Below, piece by piece: positions 25,401 to 36,819 of a stretch of 64,000 nucleotides of DNA; within the stretch, counting starts at the first letter, position 1; the number at the start of each line of letters is the position of its first letter. Source of the DNA: Breviolum minutum Mf 1.05b.01 (lineage: Eukaryota; Sar; Dinophyceae; Suessiales; Symbiodiniaceae); contig DF239934.1 of NCBI GenBank assembly GCA_000507305.1, positions 62,001 through 126,000 of the forward strand, read 5' to 3'. Position numbers and translations under genes: made by a program. The notes below the pieces were generated by a model. It saw only the letters and a program-made list of their open reading frames with translations. It was not told the origin of the DNA and did not search any database.

Positions 25401-28400
25401 GGTGAGGGGGGAGGACGGGGGAGATTACTAAACCAGTCCTGACATTCATACATTCATACATGAGACTTCCAAATTTGGGCCAAGGATGCCATCGCCAAGT
25501 TGTATCATTGTGGCATTTACAACATTGGTGATGGAGAAGTCGAATAATTACAGTGTAGAGTATCACAATAAAGGAGCACTACTGTAGCCTGTCCGGATTG
25601 GGTAAGCGAATGCTGAGCTGGTAGCTGTGTCACTCTGCCATTCCCTTTGGACTCCAACTTCTTCGAGCTGCTAAAATAGATTCGTTGATCAGGGCCACCA
25701 AAAGGCCGTTGATTCCTCGACATGTCAATCCATCGTCCAATCTTTCAAAAATGCTTGCCGCTTGAGATCAGTAAACTTCATGAGTATTGTTCACTGCTAG
25801 CCTTCCTTCACCGCAGTGAAGCAACAACATTCATGACGCATGAATCGCCACCGCGTTTGACCTTGTTTAATCCCTCTTCAGCTCAAAAGTCTCCATAACC
25901 CATGCCACTCACCCCCTTCTTAGATTTGGATTTGTGCCTTCCCCAACCTCACTAGGATAGCCTACGTCCTTATATTTCCTTATATATGACTTGAATAGTT
26001 TATATGAACCTCTGAACCTACAAAACTTCACGGATTTTGACCCATCTCCCCGAGTTGAATCCAAAAGGCCGAAACTGCCCAAAATAATGAAGATCACCAG
26101 GAAAACGACCAGCGGCGGATTTGCAAACATCGCTTCCTTTCACACCGAAACGTGGATAAAAACAAAAACTGGATCGTCCGAACCAAGGATACGGAAACTG
26201 CCTCACAAAAAAGGTGACGTATGGGTTGATATCATCATGATCGTCATGGGTGATACATAGATGTATGTTGATGCTAATTGTCCTTTCCAGCTTGTTCCAA
26301 ATCCATCTACGCCCCTGAATTCATCCATGTCGGATCCCACCAGGGATATGTATTTCACAGTATTTATGATTTTACTGGAATTCGAAATTTTAATGATGGA
26401 GTGTTCGTGAGAACATTTTACATTCATTCCACATCCGCCACTGACCCCCTGGCCGAGGAACACGATACGGAGCCAAATCCGGCGCTGTGATCAACTCAAA
26501 AAGGGCAAACATTGTCGTGGGAATGGTCCCTGGAAGGCTGGGCTCATGGGCTCTGAAAGTCAAAGTTTTGACACAAGACATGCATGACTGCTTGGGCCTA
26601 CAGCATGGCTTTAACTTGAAGTGGTTATAGGCTCTGCATACAATTTTGAATTTGGGATTTGAAGGATTCTTGTCCACGTTTCCCCCAACAACGCCAATTC
26701 GAAGAATGCATTCTCACACCGGCTCTATTCTGATTGCAAATGTACATTGTTGGCTTGAAACATGCTGAAACATGTAGAGACCATGCTCGCTTCCATAAAG
26801 AATGCGTCAAGAACGGCCACGAGTAGCACGTGGACACATTATGTATGTGTGTGTGTCGTCAATCAGAGTTCAAGCAACCCAGGTCGAGTTCAAGCAAAAC
26901 AGATCAGCAGTGTGAGTCGCTGTGGGCTGTGGTACTGTGGAAGAAATTGCCATTCACATGACATGGTTACTTTGCTGATGCCTCATCCTACATTGGCGCG
27001 CATCTTTCAGTCAGTCTACATCGCCAATTTCCTTTCTCAAAATATGATCAACTATGGGGAGTGCACTAGACACGTCAGGCAGAACCCCTATCAACCGACA
27101 CCACGCCGAGTCTTGATCAGCGACAAGCGGCCAAAATGCTCCTCGAAAAATTCATGGTAAGGATCGTTCACGTTTCCTGGGGCCATGACGCCACGACTCT
27201 CAAGCAAATCACAAAAAGTCAGATTTCAGGGCCTCTGGCCTCAAAAAACAAATAAAACAAGAAAGATTCACCCTTGAAGCAGTGAGGATCAACCATATGT
27301 GAAAATATGCTCTGATCTCTGAATCACTCTTCTGATTTGATCACAACCTCAAGGCATTGTGAGAAAATCATCTCTTTATCTTTCTTCAAGCTGCAACGGA
27401 AATATCATGAGTTCTTGTTGGGCGCGTTACTTACTCCTACTTCGTAAATTCCGTATACAGTATATCTCTCTATTATGCACACGTTTCTGGAACAAGCTGC
27501 CGTTCTTCCCATAGGCTCGAACCAGAATCACGGCACAAATGTACAGCATGAAGGAAGCTAGTATTGTCACCTGTCACACATGCTTGAGAAAGATGGTCAA
27601 ACGACAGGAAAATCATTGCATGCCACATCACATCAAAAGTGGGATGGAATAGAACAGGGTTGAAAACAAAATCTACCAACTAAGACGGCATCTAAAGGGG
27701 ACATGCAAAAAATTGAAATGCATCTGTGCAAAAAGACCGAAATTAGGGCACTCATGGAATCTAGAAGCTAGAATTGGTCTGAGGGATTCTGCCACAAAGA
27801 AATCGAATAGTCGCTAGAGTCTTGTAATATTCATGTAACATCATATTTAGCATAATCATTATGCTAATTGCCACTTCTGCACAATCTTGGTCATTGGTCC
27901 CTGAAAACTCTGGAAAGAGAAACCAAAGTATCGTCAACCAGCGTCGAAAAAAACTCTCTTGAGGCAAGTTAAGTTCCGGGCACTCGAGCTCCACCCACTT
28001 TGAGGCCATAAATTGGGATGTTTTATTTTTGGGAACGTCCCCCGCAACTCTTTGAGTTTCTTTTCCCAGCTAATTTTCCAAACGTTTGAGAGGTTGTTAT
28101 ATATATATATATACAAGATTGCATCTCGGATCTGCCACCGGATCGTCGAAGCCCAGGTCTCTACCATGGTTTTGGCCCCGCACCCACAAAACGGCCATGG
28201 TCCCTTCGATGAATCCATATGCCAGCAAATACAGTTGCTTGAGAAAACGCACAATTCCTCAGTGCAAAAATGATGTCAATTCCATGAAAAATTAAGGCAA
28301 TGAATGATGATGATACAAGAAACCTCAACGCTAAAGCCTTTCACACCCCAGAAAAATGGCAAGTAAATCAGTAAATCACTAAAACACCGACTCCGCTAAG

Positions 28401-31400
28401 CACCAGCAGCTGCTTCTGAAGCCAAGTGGCGGATAATTCGTAGGACCCGAAGGATCCGTAACAAGCGAATGATCCGAAAGAGCGTGGCGTTCCTTCCCCG
28501 GGGCTTCGCTGTCCGGTGGAAGAGTGGATTCGGTGGATCCATCTGATCCATCTCAAAAGACTAAAACTCCTGCTGTTGCTGGGGAATGGGTTCGTACTCA
28601 CTTGCATAATATAGAAACATACATTGATAGTCATGCATGGGCCTTCAAAATACTTTTAGCATGACAGCTAACGGATGCCCATTCATGATGATACTAATAG
28701 AATCAAATAGAACTCATATAGCATCCGATCATCAAACGCATACGGCACATGTTCTGCAATATCTGGTGCAAATCATGCCAAGAAAACAAAACATCATGAA
28801 ATAATACGAAACAGATCGAAACAGTATGAACCAGTCAGCCTACTTTTACTTAGTGCAGTATATATAAATGCAAATATATATATATATATAATATCTACAA
28901 TTTCACAAACTTCCCTTGCACCCAGCTGTTTGCCATCTTTTTTGCTTCACTCCAATCACTTGCAGCATTCACAGTGGCCCGGGAAAGGCACGGCAGTCTG
29001 AAGCTTCCGGAGCCCTGGCCGCAAGGCTCGTGCGATCTGCTGCACCGGTGGTGGTTTCGAAGCGGATTCCGGCACGTCACGGACATAGCACACCTTTCCT
29101 GCCTCATTCACCTGAAAACAGGGAAAACTTTGGCAAAACTGAAGGATAATTTCCAGAATTGCAGTAACCTTATGTATATGGTCGCTGCGGCGTCCATATC
29201 TACCCCCCCAAAAAATAGACCTAACAAAATTTTCAAACGGCAAAAAATCATCATCAAATCGTTAAAACTTAAAACATCGTCAAATCATCAAATCCAAGTC
29301 TTCGCGTGCTTTGATCGTCGCTAGCCCCCTTTGTTTGTCGCCTGGTAATAGGTAATGCCACGAATGCCACGGGGTTGACCTGCAATCTCAATGGTGTAAG
29401 TGAATCCAACCGCCTGGTCACCATCTGAAACTTCCTCCAAATTGAAAGTCACGCCCTGGATATTCTGAAAACCTCGGTTTGAATGATTTGGATGCATATG
29501 CTGAAGTGAAGAATTGTGATGAAGTGTGCTTGTCCTTCCTAACATATCTTAGATAGCCATGGGTCCTTGGGGGCAAGTCCCAGAATTAAAGGAACTATAT
29601 TATGCTATCACTTCTGCTTCCATACTAATGCCTCCTAGGAACGTTTCAGAAAACCTTCCACAGCACTCTTTCCAACGAAGGGCGTTTCATAGTTCATGTC
29701 TTCATAGACCACATCGTCAGCATAGAAACGCACAGCATCGCCACCAGCCTTCTGAACATCGCCGTAAAGATATTTGACCTGATTGAAGGTGTCCCAGCTA
29801 CAACAACTGTTGGCTCTCAACCAACTGTAGCAGTCATGACATGTTAAGTCGTACAAATCCCAAGAATGATAAGAATGGCAGTATGCTCAAATAGACATAG
29901 CCCATATGGGTAATACTTATAGAGATGGACAAAATCCATCACCTGTGAAGGGTCTATCCGATCTATCCCGTTCTTGAGACTTTATACATCACAGGTGCAG
30001 CATTTTCTCCATCACCAACTTCCACAACAAGCATCAATGGCTCCGGCTGTGCGTGGTGTCTGTGGTGGTCCCACCATTGCAGGTCTTTCAGGAAGTGGTT
30101 GATCCTGAGGCAAGGCTACAATAGCCAAGATACAGCACCCCACGAAAGGGTGCTAAACAACTGGTTATCTATAGTCTTGAAATGTGGTAGATTGATATAG
30201 ATTGTGATTTGTGTGTTTATAAATACTATATGACTATATAATAATATGTATACAGGTGTGCACTGTGCCTTCTTAAAGCTTCCGATTTCGTTGATTAGAC
30301 GATTGCGTGTGTTGAGGGATGGTCTTGCATCGGAAAAAATCTGTGCTTGGGATCAATCACTGCAGGAAATCATTCCACATCCATTCCACCCGTGATTTTG
30401 AGGACTATACCTAGTCTCATCACTTCTAATTGAGATTGAATGAGTAGGATTACGTCTGCACATCAAAAACAATGATTCAACCTTTCTTCTACCCACAGCA
30501 TACTCGGAATCTGATTCAATGTCAGGTTCCAGCTGCACAAATTCGGACAAATATCCATCATGGCAACAAACTTCCCACACCTTGAACACCATGCCTAGAA
30601 AAACATGGAAAAATGCCAATGGACCCTACGTTTAGCCGTTTTGCCACTTGCACTCGGGGATCCTTAGTCAATGCTTCCAGCAGCTTCTCAGTCAATTCTC
30701 CAGCCTTGAACCTGAGTGAAATCACTTCAAGGGGATACATCGTGCCAGTGACCATCGGCATGTAAAATATTGTGTGGTATAGTATAGTATCATACTGCGT
30801 ACAAATTCATCGTATCTAAGATAAAGATGTAAGTCCAAAACAACTGCCTTGGACACCATCTAGGCATCTAAGCAAAAGCCGGGACACAAAGGCTCGCCCA
30901 AATCCCGCACATAAGCCACCTGGCCTTTCGAATTGAGGCGTACATAACACAAGCCACGTTGTCCGATGCCAACCCCTTTCTCCTCAATATGCCAGGTGAA
31001 TCCACAGGACAGCTTGCCATCCGAGATACTGTCCAAAAATAAGCCAGAGTTGGCTGGCAATAACTTTTGCTGGATCAACTCCAAAACTTCTTGCTTGCCC
31101 CTAGCAGGCTCTGCGTAGTATAGGTCTTCATAAACACAATCTTCCGCCAGGAATGTCTTCCATAGATTCAAGTCCTCTCCACTTCGAAGCCCTTTTCCCC
31201 ACAAATCCTTCACAAGCTCAGGAGCTTTTCGTAAAGGAGCTGCTTCCGACACCATTGGACCAAGCCATACCAACCCTGGCAGCCGGGCAAGAAGCGCACG
31301 GCGCTTGGATGTTGCAATAGTCCCAGTGGCTGCTACAAGCACGGGTGGCGCGCGCGGGAAGACAGGCCCATGTTGGACCCGCTTGGAGCGCTTCAGGATC

Positions 31401-32807
31401 AAAGGATGGTAAACAGGAAACTTTGCCTGCACCACCAGCGCCATGGCGCCATACCAAATTCTCTTGAGCCAGAATGCATGGCCAACCTCTCACTGGAGAT
31501 GCAAAATGGATCAAAATGGCAGATGCTGATGGGTCGAAACTGAGTCGCCTCCCGATAAGATAAAACAAGACGAAGCCATCCAAACAAATGGAATCTACAG
31601 CAGACAAAAGTGTCTATAGAGGATTTCCTCTGCCGCTCAACTTCCTCCAATGTGTAGTCCCTTTCCGTATGGGACTCACAGGACCAGGGTGTTGTTTAGA
31701 AAGGGAGGGAAATGCACCCGGTCCGCTCACAACTGGCCTGGCCAAAATATCAGTAGAACCAGCAAAGAAGTGCAAGAGAAGACTCAAAACCCCCATGGCT
31801 ACCAGCAAAAAGTCAAAAATGTTCCAGGCCTAAGTGATGGGTGACAAGCGGCAGGTTGATCCAAGGTTGAGCGGGGGCATGTTCAAGTGGCACAAGAAAA
31901 AATTCAATGAGAAAGTGGATGAGAATTGATATGACTGGAAGATGCTCGCCACGTCAAGGGAACATTGAGAAACATGAGGTTCAGGCGTATACAGCAGCTT
32001 ATGATAGCTTAGATACTTCAGCACAATTATGTGGATGATGACAAGAACATGGAATTACAAAACATGATACGTCGCATCTTCTGCTCATGTGCATATCGAC
32101 TGTGACTAGCTGCAAAAACATGCAAAAACACCAACAAAAAAGAGCCGCGGTCATTTCTGTTCCATTCCACTGTAAGATTGGTTATAGTACGCCAATCACC
32201 ACCAACACTGCGCAAAAAACATATATACATTCTCCGCACACACGTGAACCAATATGATCGCAAGCATTCTGAAGCTTATTGTGGCATATTTGCTAGGGTG
32301 CAAAAAAGACAGCCATCAACGTCTTAGTTCACCACCAAGCTACAATGTCTGGGTTGTTGTGGAACAAGAAAAATTTCCTCGCACCCAGGCAATACATCCG
32401 AATCACCTTGGCACGGCAACAAACTGAAGCGGTTTCAGTTAGGTGTCCGGCTTGTTCCAATGTTTGTTAAGATAGTCAACCCTAAAAGGAAACTCATATC
32501 GAAATGGAACGAACATGGTCTAACATATCCATGCCCAGCCATGCAATCACCTGATGCTGCCAGAGGCGCAAGCTCGATCGTAAAACATACCAGAAAAATG
32601 TTCTCCACAATGTCCCAGTGAAATTTTTCTGGGAAATCTGTCTCCAAGCCAATCACCACAGCATTCAGCAAAATCAGACCTCAAGGTTTTCTTTTCTGTG
32701 GCAGCACGTGTTTGCTCATCCATGTACAGTAATTGAAAAGTACATGGCGCAGTCGAAATATTGGTTCATATATGGACACTTTCCTTTGGATCCTTTTGGT
32801 ATCTGTG
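22497..32807 (-). CDS. Single-domain voltage-gated cation channel with EF-hands (16 exons)
   Basis: Exons: 32807-32751, 32679-32570, 32406-32344, 31829-31731, 28503-28431, 28257-28184, 27570-27483, 27176-27132, 26529-26464, 26132-26070, 25715-25672, 24898-24798, 24531-24465, 24097-23995, 23236-23138, 22594-22497 (TGA). From exon 2 on, all phases join. Segments in order: S1 (LILLNAVVIGLETD), S2 (VENIFLVCFTIEL), S3 (AWNIFDFLLVAMGVLS), S4 with a basic residue every third position (RIIRLLRILRVLRIIR...), S4-S5 (KQLYLLAYGFIEG), S5 (VTILASFMLYICAVILVRAY), pore (TIPTTMFALFELITAPDL), S6 (FLVIFIILGSFGINGLLVAL), then a tail with an EF-hand loop DVNRNRVLPRDE, a degenerate one (RDGINGIIERSE) and a short C-terminal helix. 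This is a 6TM plasma- or organelle-membrane channel; ion unknown. The N-terminal start is not found. Confidence 0.88.
28956..29797 (-). CDS. NTF2/SnoaL-like protein, intron-bearing copy (partial)
   Basis: Exon 29797 to about 29648 reads WDTFNQVKYLYGDVQ...FYADDVVYEDMNYETPFVGK. Exon 29464..29342 reads NIQGVTFNLEEVSDGDQAVG...GITYYQ and ends at a GC donor (GCGACA). Exon 29111..28956 follows in phase (VNEAGKVCYVRDVPES...) and ends in TGA. The FYADDVVYEDMNY...GK...YVRD pattern is that of the NTF2-like/SnoaL-like fold seen in small plastid-associated plant and algal proteins. The first junction is not resolved. It lies wholly within the S3-S4 intron of the channel gene, on the same strand. Role unknown; a ligand-binding pocket is typical of the fold. 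Confidence 0.7.
30020..30740 (-). CDS. Three candidate exons, unidentified
   Basis: 30732 to about 30650 (after TCACTCAG) reads FKAGELTEKLLEALTKDPRV then GTAGGG. About 30599..30505 (after TTTTTCTAG) reads MVFKVWEVCCHDGYLSEFVQ.... About 30109..30020 (after TGCCTCAG) reads INHFLKDLQWWDHHRHHAQP.... All look coding and lie inside the channel intron between the two NTF2-like genes. They may be upstream exons of the intron-bearing NTF2-like gene or a further gene. Confidence 0.4.
30860..31444 (-). CDS. NTF2/SnoaL-like protein, intronless copy (probable retrogene)
   Basis: A single 194-residue frame from an ATG in good context (GCGCCATGG) to TAG. Residues about 75-185 carry the NTF2-like fold: FLAEDCVYEDLYYAEPARGK, SISDGKLSCGFTWHIEEKG, and RGLCYVRLNSKGQVAYVRDL. 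The neighbouring copy has the same blocks but interrupted by introns, including one exactly where this copy reads through between YVRL and NSKG. The N-terminal 70 residues are basic and hydrophobic and include SKRRALLARLPGLVWLGP followed by SEAAP, which could be a plastid or thylakoid targeting sequence (inference). A relict spliced leader sits just upstream. Function unknown. Confidence 0.85.
   Translation of the reverse strand: MALVVQAKFPVYHPLILKRSKRVQHGPVFPRAPPVLVAATGTIATSKRRALLARLPGLVWLGPMVSEAAPLRKAPELVKDLWGKGLRSGEDLNLWKTFLAEDCVYEDLYYAEPARGKQEVLELIQQKLLPANSGLFLDSISDGKLSCGFTWHIEEKGVGIGQRGLCYVRLNSKGQVAYVRDLGEPLCPGFCLDA
31463..31476 (-). other. Relict dinoflagellate spliced leader
   Basis: On the minus strand CATTCTGGCTCAAG matches the last 14 bases of the dinoflagellate spliced leader (CATTTTGGCTCAAG) with one mismatch, 18 bases before the ATG of the intronless NTF2-like gene. 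Such relicts mark genes that re-entered the genome from trans-spliced mRNA. Confidence 0.75.
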
Positions 32808-32985
32808 CTGCCTTTTCTTTTGGCGCTCAGATTGCGCTGATCAGGGCCATTCCTGGGAGATGGCAAAGTGCGGACACTGCTGCAATATAAGAAATGGACC
32901 GATTGCGGTTCTTGAAACTGATTGAAAAAAATTAGCACAAGCACCTGGGGCAACTGATGCTGTCTTCGCTTTCCCCTTGCCGTAT

Positions 32986-34611
32986 TTACCACCCAAATGG
33001 CGTGATAACAGCTTTCATGCCATGTGCAGAAAGGCGCGTGCACAGAGCGTAAAGCACCAATTCACCCACCCAGACAACAGTGCGAAAGTCACCGGCAAAT
33101 GTGCTGGCCACATATAACCCAAAGAGTATTGCAAGGATGAAGGCACAGGCAAACATGACCAGCAAATTCTTGAGAATTTCAAGGTAGAGATTTTGATGTT
33201 TGGCACGCGCAACTCTACAAAACATCAGCAACAAATCCTTGACGTTTGGGAATCCCAAGAACCAGAAACTTAAACCGTCAATCAGAAGGAGCACTGAGGG
33301 GTGAGCCCAGAATCTGGTCTCAGGGTGACGTATAAGACTGGCACTAAGATCCATAAAGGCCCACAAGAATGGAGAAGTCACTGCCAGCACCCATGTCATC
33401 GTAAAGACACGTTCCTGAAGGCTCAACGTCAAAATCTCCAAGACTTCCGAGCGTACATGCTGCTCAAAAGCCTCCTGGCTCCCAAACCAAATGTTCACAC
33501 ATTCTTTCACCACCTTTCGATCACAAAGGACAGGCTGACCCGATGGACTTTCATGATTTTGCTCACAACACGAACTTTTGGTCGTATCGAAGGAAACCTC
33601 CAGGAGCTGTTGCCTCATGATATCCAAGTTCTGGAAATAATTCCGCAGGGTCAATATCGTCGGATAACCAACTACAAAACCCACCAGCAAACCAGTACCG
33701 GACGAGAACATCAGGGTGAACGTTTGATCCGATGACACTGGAGTCGTTGTAAAAGGAATACAAACAGCACAACAGAAAATGAAGATGGCAATGGAGATAG
33801 GTCCGAAGAAGATGGGTCTCACAATCAAGGCCTGTTTTCTAGATGCTACCTTCTTGCTTTTCAAAAATGCTGCAAGTTCAAATAAGCACCATAATCTCTG
33901 TGTCCATGTAGGGTCCCAAAGAATCAACATTACATCAGACTTTTTGAGCAGCCCAGCTAAGCTAAAGATTGCCTGGGCTTTTAGGTCATCGTCCTGTTGG
34001 CTGATACAAATTCTGTCTAAGAAAATATTGTGCCGCGATCGCCAAAAGAGCATGACCAAGGTCGTCACGAGGAAACCTGAAGGGAGACACCACATTGAAA
34101 AATTACCGTCCCGCGATCCTCGTTCCCAGCCAGGGAGAAGATCAAAATCAAAAAGAATCATCATCAAAATAGCGACGAAAAAACCACCCAACAGTGCAGC
34201 GAAGCCATTGTATAAGGTCAGCAGTGTCAGGATCTTTTTCCTTTGTCCTCCATGCCAAGAATGACTCCAGAAGGTAGATATCTTGTGACTCTTCCGACTC
34301 TTATAGAAGAAGTCTCGATCGCATCCACCACGCAAAGCTGCAGCAAAGTTCTGAAAAGCTGCAAATGCTCGTGTGGCTCGCAGAATTTCTGGATTTGTGA
34401 CCTCCATCTCTGCAATACTCTGAGCCACTTTTGGAATTATTTCTTCAATCAGAAGTTCAGCTCTGGGATTCATGGAAGTTTCCGCCTGGACCATCTCCAA
34501 ACTATGCTGACTTTTCTCACTATGCCGTGGGCTGCTAATTGGAGAGTCATCAGATGTCGCAGATGCGACCTCGCCTTTCCAAGAAATGTGAACCGATGGA
34601 GGCATCTCCAT
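32986..34611 (-). CDS. Multi-pass membrane protein with TIR-like domain, intronless
   Basis: 541 residues from ATG 34611 (ATGGAGATG) to stop. The TIR-like signature is present in two blocks: WSHSWHG near residue 115-121, and DRICISQQD (199-207) followed by LAGLLKKSDVMLILW and RLWCLFELAAF (239-249). Between the blocks lie two hydrophobic segments (about 130-157 and 172-190), so the domain is split by a membrane hairpin. About six more hydrophobic segments follow, including GPISIAIFIFCCAVC, LLVGFVVGYPTIL, VLLLIDGLSFWFLGF and NLLVMFACAFILAILFGLY. I recall this SHSW...DKICISQ...RLWCVFELAAF architecture as a large dinoflagellate family. Its job is unknown; enzymatic NADase activity is not implied. 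The single exon contrasts with its multi-exon neighbours. Confidence 0.82.
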   Translation of the reverse strand: MEMPPSVHISWKGEVASATSDDSPISSPRHSEKSQHSLEMVQAETSMNPRAELLIEEIIPKVAQSIAEMEVTNPEILRATRAFAAFQNFAAALRGGCDRDFFYKSRKSHKISTFWSHSWHGGQRKKILTLLTLYNGFAALLGGFFVAILMMILFDFDLLPGWERGSRDGNFSMWCLPSGFLVTTLVMLFWRSRHNIFLDRICISQQDDDLKAQAIFSLAGLLKKSDVMLILWDPTWTQRLWCLFELAAFLKSKKVASRKQALIVRPIFFGPISIAIFIFCCAVCIPFTTTPVSSDQTFTLMFSSGTGLLVGFVVGYPTILTLRNYFQNLDIMRQQLLEVSFDTTKSSCCEQNHESPSGQPVLCDRKVVKECVNIWFGSQEAFEQHVRSEVLEILTLSLQERVFTMTWVLAVTSPFLWAFMDLSASLIRHPETRFWAHPSVLLLIDGLSFWFLGFPNVKDLLLMFCRVARAKHQNLYLEILKNLLVMFACAFILAILFGLYVASTFAGDFRTVVWVGELVLYALCTRLSAHGMKAVITPFGW

Positions 34612-34966
34612 CCCGTGCCAAAAAAAAAGGAAGAAACGCACAACCTCAAGCCCCTTTTTTAGGGGGAGGAACTTTGAAAAAAAGGCGGCTAAGAAGTCTT
34701 GAACACACAGGCTGCTTGAACAGCAAAAATATGTTCTGAACTTCAGGTAAAATCTCTGCAGTTTTACATGTACTCTTCAGAAAACAAGGGCAAGGCGTAT
34801 CCGGGATACTAACGAAAAGAATACCTTCTATTTTGAAAACAAAAAACCATGTTCGATGAGTCCCATCAGTACCTTCCCAACGCCTGGTTTATGCGGGAGA
34901 CATGTGCACGGAGAATCAAGCATTCACCTTTGAACAATGGAAAGCGGAAAGATGGGAGCGACTTAC

Positions 34967-36038
34967 CCTTTGTCATCCAAGGTTCAAATGGTGGCAGCTT
35001 GCATTGGACCGCTTTCCAAGAAATCCTGGGGAGACAAAGGTCAGAAGTGGTAACAAGGGTGCCCATATGAATAGATGTCGATTTACCAGCATCCCAACGT
35101 ACTTTCTGAGATTTGCCAGTTGCCAGATGATCACTGGAAAAAAATCATGGCATATTGAGTAACTAGATGATTTGGGTGTTGATAACAAACATAGCAAATT
35201 TAAATAACATTCTCTGTCTCCCACTCCCAATAAACATCATGATATTCATCTTGAGAGCTGGTACCAGATGTCCCCTTCTGCGAGCCCCACCTGGTCGAAC
35301 ATGTCCCATCCGATCTTTGGAGCAGGCTCCCAGTTGCTGGCGACCGAAGTCATACAGCGGCGCACATCCTGAATGCTTTTTGAGGCATTGTAGCAACATA
35401 GCCAAATGCACCTGACTAACCTGACTAAATGCACCCTCTGGACAAGGTGAAAAGTTAAAACCCTACTGATTCCCATCTACTTCCAAATTTGATATATGAT
35501 ATGAAGTCAGGTTGATTGATCTCTAAAAATCCGTCTTCGCCAAATACTTTTCTTGTGTCAAAGCAGCGTCATAAAATGCATTCCCCCAACTCCCTGACCG
35601 ACTCCTGTCGTTGGGAGTCCAGCAATCCAATACTCTCAGCGGGTCGAGGCCGTGACTCCGCCACACCGGCAGCTGCCACAGCTGCGCCAGGCTTTGGATC
35701 ATCACTGGGAATTCGAGCATAGGAGCCGCCAGAACCTCAAAGGACATCCTGGAAGCCTGGAAAACATGTAGAAAACATGTAGAAAACACATAAAATGCAT
35801 CAAAATGCCCTTTGTTGAAGGACCCTTTTAAGCTGCTCTGTTGAATGGTCAAACTTGAGTAAACCAAGGCACGAAGGGAAAAAACATCGCTGCGTGAAGC
35901 GACCATGTCACATGGCACCGGATTCACATGGCGCAACACAAACTTTTGCTGGGCCAACTTCGGGAGATGCTTGACATCTTCACAGATTGAGCGTTGGTTC
36001 AGAGTGAGAAATGCTACAATATGCTGGGATGAGATCAA
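34967..36038 (-). CDS. Partial multi-exon gene, unidentified
   Basis: Exon to 35824 reads SICEDVKHLPKLAQQKFVLR...DMVASRSDVFSLRALVYSS. Exon 35756 to about 35535 (after TTTTCCAG) reads MSFEVLAAPMLEFPVMIQSL...WRSHGLDPLRVLDCW.... Exon 35375..35250 reads IQDVRRCMTSVASNWEPAPK...GDIWYQLS. Exon 35025..34967 (after CCCCAG) reads ISWKAVQCKLPPFEPWMTK and stops at the strong donor GTAAGT; the last two join in phase. No domain recognised and both ends are open. Confidence 0.5.
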
Positions 36039-36819
36039 GGTATGACCCTGACATGGACTGTGTCATCTGTGTCTGATGTTAATTTGCAACACACCTAGAA
36101 AAGCCTTGATGGCTGCTGCAGTGTGTCACCCGAAATCTGATTTTTGGTGGCGCAGACATGGCCTGCAACACTCATGTATCGAACCAGACTACAGATTGGC
36201 ATCGCCCCAACAATCCTGAGACTATGACCATTCACTTTTTTGTGATGCCCACAGGATGGGGCTCTGACTAATTCTGATTCAAGATAACCCCGGTTGCTTC
36301 TTGGCAACAAATTTTGCACAAGATTCATACAAATTGGGGGTCCAAATCAGATCGGTCTTTCAATACGTCTGTATATGTCTGTATCTGGGAACATGGGAAG
36401 CTTTGCACCGAAGGATCTTAACACAAGAGCTCCCATCTCTGTCTCTCGAATCTCACCTTGTTGCGAACCTGATTTTTGGATAATTGGCATCCTGCCTGTC
36501 TCCACACCAAACTAAGAATTTTAACACTTAACACTCCTGACCTCACTTCTATCAATTTCCATCAGTAAATGGGTGGAACCAGAATCCTCGACTCCCTGGG
36601 CCATGAATTGCCATGCCTTCGATGGAGGACCCTGGGCCTGGAGTCTCCCAAAATCTCGTGGGGCCGGAAACGACTCAAGTCTACAATGGACAGAGATGGA
36701 TCGAGATGAAGGTTCAATCTCTCAACATCTCTTAACCTTTCCAGTCACTGGCGAATTTCAGTCCTGTGACCCCTGACTTCTTGATTCCATGGTTCTCTCA
36801 TAGGCAAAATTCTGTATAG

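Noticed and set aside
33301..34662. Plus-strand frames up to 161 codons over the TIR-like gene
   Set aside because: Shadows of the minus-strand gene; no domain or composition support.
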